DNA of 12,254 bases. It comes from Candidatus Zhuqueibacterota bacterium (GTDB taxonomy: Bacteria; KSB1; UBA2214). Made by a program: the position numbers and the translations under genes. Shown here piece by piece: positions 8,630-12,254 of this stretch; within the stretch, counting starts at the first letter, position 1; each line of letters starts with the position of its first letter. The notes below the pieces were generated by a model. That model saw only the letters and a program-made list of their open reading frames with translations. It searched no databases and was not told where the DNA came from. Location of the stretch: NCBI GenBank assembly GCA_022706175.1, contig JAKJDB010000031.1, forward strand, positions 1 to 12,254, in the 5' to 3' direction.

Positions 8630-9982
8630 TTAATCAACGGCTTTAACCCGCCACAAAGAGGCGGAAATGATTAACGAGAGCACAGAGGCGGCGATCCAAA
8701 AGTAGATCGCCTGGGTAAAATCATAGTGGCGTACGCCGTCGATCATTGTGAGGTTTTTGTTGATCAAGTGACCGCTGACCCTTTCCTGCAGAGCGGCGCC
8801 GAGGTAGCTGAACACACCGACAAATCCCATGGCAGCGCCGGCGATGCGTTTGGGGGCAATATCAACGGCAAACAAACCGCCCAATGACGCCATCAGGCCG
8901 CTCAGGGTAAAACCATACACAGCAAAGGCCGCTGTCAGCAGCCAGGTTTGATGCTGAGCAGCGGTAAAAATCACGATCAGAGCGATCACTTCCAACAGGC
9001 CATACAACACATTGACCGGCGGCCGCCGGGCGTTAAAAAACTTGTCGGAAACAAAGCCGAACACCACGCAGCCGAAAATGCCGGCAACGGTATTAACCCC
9101 CATGATGCTGCCGGCTTCCAACAGAGAATAGCCTTTGGCCTCCTGCAGGTACAACACCCCCCAGCTGTTGATGGCATAGCGTGAAACGTACATGCAGGCG
9201 CTGGCCGCTCCGACCGCCCAGATGGCCGGCATTTTCAGAATGCTCAATTGCAGTTTTCCGATCGAAGCGGATCCATGCGCAAGGTTTTTTTCAGGAGGCA
9301 CGCCGTCTTTGCGCCATACAGAAACCGGCGGCAATCCCATGGTTTCCGGCCGATCTTGCAAAGTAAAAAAGAGCACCGAGGAAACAGCCAGGCAGCATAG
9401 GCCTGGGGCGATAAATCCGGCACGCCAGGAAAAAGCGCTCACCAGTGCGGCGACCAGGACAAAGGTCAGAGTCTCGCCGATAGAGTGCGAGGCATTCCAA
9501 ATGCCGTAATAGCGTCCACGCTCGTTGTTGCTGAACCAGTTGGAGAGCCCGACGATGCTGGCGGGAGCCCCGAATCCCTGAAACCAGCCGTTCAATCCCC
9601 ACAGAACCACCCACAGCCATAGGTACGGAGAGAGTCCCATCACGATATTGATGAGCGCAGAGACCAGCAGGCCAAAGGGCAAAAAACGTTTAATGTTGGT
9701 ATGATCGGTGAGAAATCCGTTGATCAACTTGCCGGCGGCATAGCCGTAAAATGTTGCTGAACCGATCACACCCAGATCGACGGGGGTAAAGAGGCCGGCA
9801 TCGATAAGCGGTTTTTTGACGATGGATAGGCCCAGCCGGCAGGTGTAGTAAAAAGCATACCCCAAAGTAATCGAAAGCATCAGAGCGGTGCGCTTTTTTC
9901 GATACAACCGATCGATGGTCTTCTGGTCTTGAATGAGCGGCTGATCGAGGCCGCGGGCGAAAAATTTCAGCATGATGAGCAT
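8630..9982 (-). CDS. Organophosphate:phosphate antiporter (GlpT/UhpT-like, MFS)
   Basis: A 450-residue major facilitator protein of the OPA family, with about twelve membrane segments. These carriers import a phosphate ester such as glycerol-3-phosphate or hexose-6-phosphate in exchange for inorganic phosphate. Key residues line up with E. coli GlpT: R49 in YYTCRLGLS (GlpT R45), H166 in WNASHSIGE (GlpT H165) and R268 in VSRYAINSWG (GlpT R269). The loop motif RPETMGLPP (211-219) is also typical of the family. A short charged linker separates the two halves (about 222-250). The ATG at 9982 is preferred to an in-frame TTG at 10042, which adds an unlikely hydrophobic leader; an ATG at 9973 is also possible. 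The ribosome site is weak. The gene follows the EEP enzyme by 77 nt and precedes the phosphoesterase by 16 nt. It is the only transporter in the window. The exact cargo (glycerol-3-P, mannose-6-P or another ester) cannot be decided. Confidence 0.92.
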   Translation of the reverse strand: MLIMLKFFARGLDQPLIQDQKTIDRLYRKKRTALMLSITLGYAFYYTCRLGLSIVKKPLIDAGLFTPVDLGVIGSATFYGYAAGKLINGFLTDHTNIKRFLPFGLLVSALINIVMGLSPYLWLWVVLWGLNGWFQGFGAPASIVGLSNWFSNNERGRYYGIWNASHSIGETLTFVLVAALVSAFSWRAGFIAPGLCCLAVSSVLFFTLQDRPETMGLPPVSVWRKDGVPPEKNLAHGSASIGKLQLSILKMPAIWAVGAASACMYVSRYAINSWGVLYLQEAKGYSLLEAGSIMGVNTVAGIFGCVVFGFVSDKFFNARRPPVNVLYGLLEVIALIVIFTAAQHQTWLLTAAFAVYGFTLSGLMASLGGLFAVDIAPKRIAGAAMGFVGVFSYLGAALQERVSGHLINKNLTMIDGVRHYDFTQAIYFWIAASVLSLIISASLWRVKAVD

Positions 9983-10059
9983 CTCGTCTATATAGTATAG
10001 CGAAAAAATCGGCCACTTGAAAAAACAGACGACAGGATACAAAAGAACGAAGGTTCAAC

Positions 10060-10956
10060 TTACCACGTGAGCCTGGCCATAACCGGATAATGGTCGCTGG
10101 GATATCGGCCGTTCTTCTGATAGTGAATGATCTCTGTCTCTTGAACTTTAAATGGGTCGGTGCATAGTATCCAATCGATGCGTCTGTTGTCCTGTATGTC
10201 TTTAAAACTATGCGCCGTACCAGCGTTGACTTCTGGTTTATTCAGAGCTTGCCAGGTATCGATGAAGAAGCGTGATCCTGCCTTGGCGCCTGCGCTTGAG
10301 CACAGCCGGCGATGGGTCTCCGAGTCGGGCGTCAAATTAAAATCACCGGTGAACAGGGTCGGCAAATCCGCAGCGATCTCGTGCCATTTATCGATGACCA
10401 GCTGCGTCGTCCGGCTGACATAGGGCTCGCCCCCATGGAAATGAGTGTTCATGAAGACGAATGAGCGGCCGGTGCGGCGTGATCGGAACCGGCCCCAGGT
10501 GGTGATCCGGGGCAGACTATTTCCCCAACTGATGCTGGCAGGCTCATCCGGCCGCTCGCTGTGCCAATAGGTTCCCTCATCCAAGAGCTCGAAAGCGCTT
10601 CGATTATAAAAGATTCGGCAGGATTCGCCGTCCAGGCTTTCCTGCGGACGTTCTGGGATCTCTTTGCCGAAATATCGTCCTTGGCCGATAACCGACCATT
10701 GTGGAAACTCGCTTTGAATCGCTTGAATCTGAAAGGGCAGGGCTTCCTGTGTGGCGAGAAAATCAGGATGCACCTTGCGAATGCACTCCATCAGAATGGC
10801 CTGCCTCAGTTCCCAGCGATTTTCACCGTCTTTGGCAGTTCCATAGCGTACATTAAAGGTCATTACGGTAATTTCATCCGAAGCGGCATGTGATTTGAGC
10901 GAAGAGCAATGACAAAAAAGCAGTGCAAGGCTGATGAGGAGAAAAATCTTTTTCAT
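10060..10956 (-). CDS. Exported endonuclease/exonuclease/phosphatase-fold hydrolase
   Basis: A 298-residue metal-dependent phosphohydrolase of the EEP superfamily (DNase I, sphingomyelinase and inositol phosphatase fold). The expected motifs are all present: MTFNVRYG with N35, TQEA with E71, NTHFHG with H172, GDFNLTPDS with D205 and N207, RIDWI with D261, and SDHYPV with D288-H289. The sequence GTYWHSERPDEP followed by LPRITTW marks the group common in glycan-degrading bacteria, which are more likely phosphatases or phosphodiesterases than nucleases. One oddity is NTHFHG where this group usually has NTHFDH. The N-terminus (MKKIFLL, hydrophobic to residue 14, then C15-H-C17-SS) is an export signal with an imperfect lipobox. 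The ATG at 10956 gives the best signal peptide; another ATG at 10971 adds five residues. Neither has a strong ribosome site. The gap to the upstream phosphodiesterase is 96 nt. Neighbours suggest removal of phosphate from a glycan or lipid head group, which is inference. Confidence 0.9.
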   Translation of the reverse strand: MKKIFLLISLALLFCHCSSLKSHAASDEITVMTFNVRYGTAKDGENRWELRQAILMECIRKVHPDFLATQEALPFQIQAIQSEFPQWSVIGQGRYFGKEIPERPQESLDGESCRIFYNRSAFELLDEGTYWHSERPDEPASISWGNSLPRITTWGRFRSRRTGRSFVFMNTHFHGGEPYVSRTTQLVIDKWHEIAADLPTLFTGDFNLTPDSETHRRLCSSAGAKAGSRFFIDTWQALNKPEVNAGTAHSFKDIQDNRRIDWILCTDPFKVQETEIIHYQKNGRYPSDHYPVMARLTW

Positions 10957-11052
10957 CGTGGGTCCGATCATAATTGCTGCAAGAATAGTTCTGCGAGGTC
11001 CGCAAAATCCTGGCGACCTTTAAAAGGACCTGGTAGCGTGCCTCGGCGTTTC

Positions 11053-11856
11053 TCAGGATCCGTAGCGCGTTTCCGCCAGCACCTTGCGCAGCCGGTCTGG
11101 ATAATTGGTGATGATGCCGTCGACTCCGAGTGCGAGAAGATCGCGCATTTTCTCTTCATCATTGACGGTCCAGACATGTATCTGCTTGCCGGCCTTGCGC
11201 GCCTTGGCGACAAACTCTTTATTCACAGCCGAAAAGCGGACGCTGAGAATCGGCCATGGCCCGGCAAAAACATCGGCCTTGGTGGTCTCGGAAAAAATCA
11301 ACCCGGCTGGCAGATCCGGCGCCAATTCGATCACTTTTTCCACCGTCGCCTGATCAAAGGAGGTGATCATACACTCCTTATCAAAGTCCTCCTGACGAAT
11401 GATTTCGATCACCTTGGCCGCCACCAGAGGCTCTTCACGGGTGATTTTCACTTCAATGTTTAATTTCATTTTACCCTTGACCAAACGCATGACCTCCTGT
11501 AGAGTGGGTATCTTCTCGCCGGCAAATTCAGGTCCAAACCAGGAGCCGGCATCAAAGGCCTTGAGCTGCTCGACCGTATAATCCCGCACCGCACCCGGCT
11601 GCCCGGTGGTGCGCCGCAGCGAATCGTCATGAGAAAGAACCACCACGCCGTCCTTGCTCAGCCGAACGTCCAGCTCGGAATAGTCAGAGCCCTGTTCAAT
11701 GGCTTTGCTGAATGCAGCCAAGGTATTCTCCGGCGCCCAGCCGGACGCACCGCGATGCGCGGTCACGTAAAAAGGGGCCGATGCCGGTTGGGAAGTGCAT
11801 GCACAGAACATACAAGCGGCTGTTGCCAGCCATCCAGCCATTTTAATAAATCTCAT
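11053..11856 (-). CDS. Exported glycerophosphodiester phosphodiesterase
   Basis: A 267-residue GDPD-family TIM barrel that hydrolyses glycerophosphodiesters to sn-glycerol-3-phosphate and an alcohol. The full catalytic set is visible: AHRG (33-36, with H34 and R35), PENT (42-45, E43), ELDVR (61-65, E61 and D63), SHDDSLRRTT (75-84, catalytic H76), NIEVK (133-137, E135 and K137), HVWTVND (227-233) and DGIITNYPD (246-254). Length is normal for the family. The N-terminus is an export signal with MFCACTSQ at 16-23; C20 is a likely lipidation site. GGAGGA lies 8 nt before the ATG, and a good sigma70-type promoter lies just upstream, so this is probably the first gene of the operon running left. The antiporter two genes downstream could take up the product, as GlpT does with the GlpQ product in E. 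coli. The substrate may be a deacylated phospholipid or a glycerophosphoglycan. Confidence 0.95.
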   Translation of the reverse strand: MRFIKMAGWLATAACMFCACTSQPASAPFYVTAHRGASGWAPENTLAAFSKAIEQGSDYSELDVRLSKDGVVVLSHDDSLRRTTGQPGAVRDYTVEQLKAFDAGSWFGPEFAGEKIPTLQEVMRLVKGKMKLNIEVKITREEPLVAAKVIEIIRQEDFDKECMITSFDQATVEKVIELAPDLPAGLIFSETTKADVFAGPWPILSVRFSAVNKEFVAKARKAGKQIHVWTVNDEEKMRDLLALGVDGIITNYPDRLRKVLAETRYGS

Positions 11857-11887
11857 GATAGGCGTCCTCCGCTGTTATGTAACAAGG

Positions 11888-11916
11888 AATATATTGCAAG
11901 TTAATTAAAATTGCAA
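11888..11916 (-). promoter_or_regulatory. Probable sigma70-type promoter of the phosphodiesterase operon
   Basis: On the minus strand a -35 hexamer TTGCAA (11916-11911) is followed after exactly 17 nt by a -10 hexamer TATATT (11893-11888). Transcription would start near 11881, giving a leader of about 24 nt with the GGAGGA ribosome site before the ATG at 11856. The region is AT-rich against its surroundings and lies between the upstream stop codon and the phosphodiesterase. Hexamer matches to consensus are four and five of six. It rests on pattern alone. Confidence 0.55.
11894..11916. repeat. Imperfect dyad TTGCAA - TTAATTAA - TTGCAA, candidate operator
   Basis: Two copies of the palindrome TTGCAA (11894-11899 and 11911-11916) flank the palindrome TTAATTAA (11901-11908). 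The whole is symmetric to within one base. It covers the -35 box and spacer of the proposed promoter, where a repressor would block polymerase. No regulator gene lies in the window, and AT-rich promoter DNA often makes short palindromes by chance. Confidence 0.35.
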
Positions 11917-11937
11917 CCGCTAAAATGACAGAGCGCC

Positions 11938-12254
11938 TCAACTGGTCCAAGACAGGAGTCGTTCAAGGGTTCGGCGGACAATAACGTCATGCTGGCCCGT
12001 GCTGGGAAAGAATTCGCAACCCAGGGTTCCGCCGTATCCGACGCGTTTGAGCAGGCGAATGATCTTTTCATAAGGAATATGGCCGATCCCCGGCTCGGTG
12101 CGGCCGGGCAGGTCCGCAAGATGAAAATAGCCGATGGCATCCAAATTCTCTTCGATGTCCTTGCACACATCCTCTCCCATCACCGACATGTGGTAAATAT
12201 CATACAGCACCCGCAATCGGGGATGATGCAATTGCCGAATAATGTCAAAAGACA
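11938..12254 (-). CDS. Hydroxypyruvate-isomerase-like TIM-barrel protein, 5' end missing
   Basis: The last 104 codons of a gene that begins beyond the right edge. It belongs to the AP-endonuclease-2-like sugar isomerase family and most resembles hydroxypyruvate isomerase (Hyi) and its relatives. The visible parts are LYDIYHM, with the metal-binding Asp and the following His; HLADLPGRTEPGIG, the signature for the phosphate- or substrate-binding loop near the C-terminus; and GCEFFP, with the final metal-binding Glu. Members isomerise hydroxypyruvate to tartronate semialdehyde or act on related keto acids. Without the N-terminal two thirds the substrate cannot be assigned. The fragment has no frameshift and ends normally 81 nt before the phosphodiesterase. 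It may be the end of a separate upstream unit, since a promoter lies in the gap. It is presumably cytoplasmic. Confidence 0.82.
   Translation of the reverse strand, partial: SFDIIRQLHHPRLRVLYDIYHMSVMGEDVCKDIEENLDAIGYFHLADLPGRTEPGIGHIPYEKIIRLLKRVGYGGTLGCEFFPSTGQHDVIVRRTLERLLSWTS

Noticed and set aside
8614..8637. TTG start giving an eight-residue longer phosphoesterase
   Set aside because: There is no Shine-Dalgarno sequence before the TTG. The ATG at 8613 has GGGAAAG upstream and gives a standard signal peptide.
9994..9999. TATACT on the minus strand as a -10 box before the antiporter
   Set aside because: The best -35 candidate at the right distance (TTTCAA) matches poorly, and transcription would start only a few bases before the ATG.
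10040..10060. GAAC-CTTC-GTTC followed by TTTT after the EEP gene as a terminator
   Set aside because: The stem is only 4 bp with a short U run. It is too weak to call, and the next gene follows closely on the same strand.
11018..11028. Short dyad CCTTT-T-AAAGG in the gap between the GDPD and EEP genes
   Set aside because: The arms are only 5 bp with a single central base. It cannot form a hairpin, and it is common by chance.

Overview
The window looks like bacterial chromosome from an uncultured or environmental Gram-negative. Several proteins carry export signals. Most genes have clear Shine-Dalgarno sequences (GGAGGA, GGGAGG, AAAGGA), which argues against typical Bacteroidetes. The gene content (GH38 and GH92 mannosidases, a YVTN-propeller phosphoesterase, a hydroxypyruvate-isomerase-like protein, a glycan-locus amidohydrolase) is the kind seen in polysaccharide-degrading lineages such as KSB1/Calditrichota, Planctomycetes/Verrucomicrobia or Hydrogenedentes. 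No marker gene is present, so the taxon is not settled. All eight genes lie on the minus strand, coding density is very high, and no RNA gene, mobile element, CRISPR array or long empty stretch was seen.

In transcription order (high to low coordinates): the C-terminal part of a TIM-barrel hydroxypyruvate-isomerase-like protein (11938-12254, cut by the right edge); an 81-nt gap with a good sigma70-type promoter overlapping a dyad; a secreted or lipid-anchored glycerophosphodiester phosphodiesterase (11053-11856); a secreted endonuclease/exonuclease/phosphatase-fold (EEP) enzyme (10060-10956); an organophosphate:phosphate antiporter of the GlpT/UhpT type with both phosphate-binding arginines (8630-9982); a large exported seven-bladed YVTN propeller fused to an AcpA/phospholipase-C-like phosphoesterase (5806-8613); a GH92 alpha-mannosidase with a GTG start inside the previous gene (3528-5852); a GH38 alpha-mannosidase (915-3452); and an amidohydrolase-2 family protein cut by the left edge (1-896).

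Gaps between the seven genes from the phosphodiesterase to the amidohydrolase run from -47 to +96 nt with no convincing terminator, so they probably form one operon. The first half resembles an extended glpTQ module (phosphodiesterase plus organophosphate importer). The second half is an alpha-mannoside-trimming pair. Together they suggest degradation of a phosphorylated or glycerophosphate-bearing alpha-mannoside outside the cytoplasm, with uptake of a phosphate ester. Candidates are phosphomannan, a GPI-type glycan, phosphatidylinositol mannosides or glycerophosphoglycans. The substrate is inference; the individual family calls are strong.
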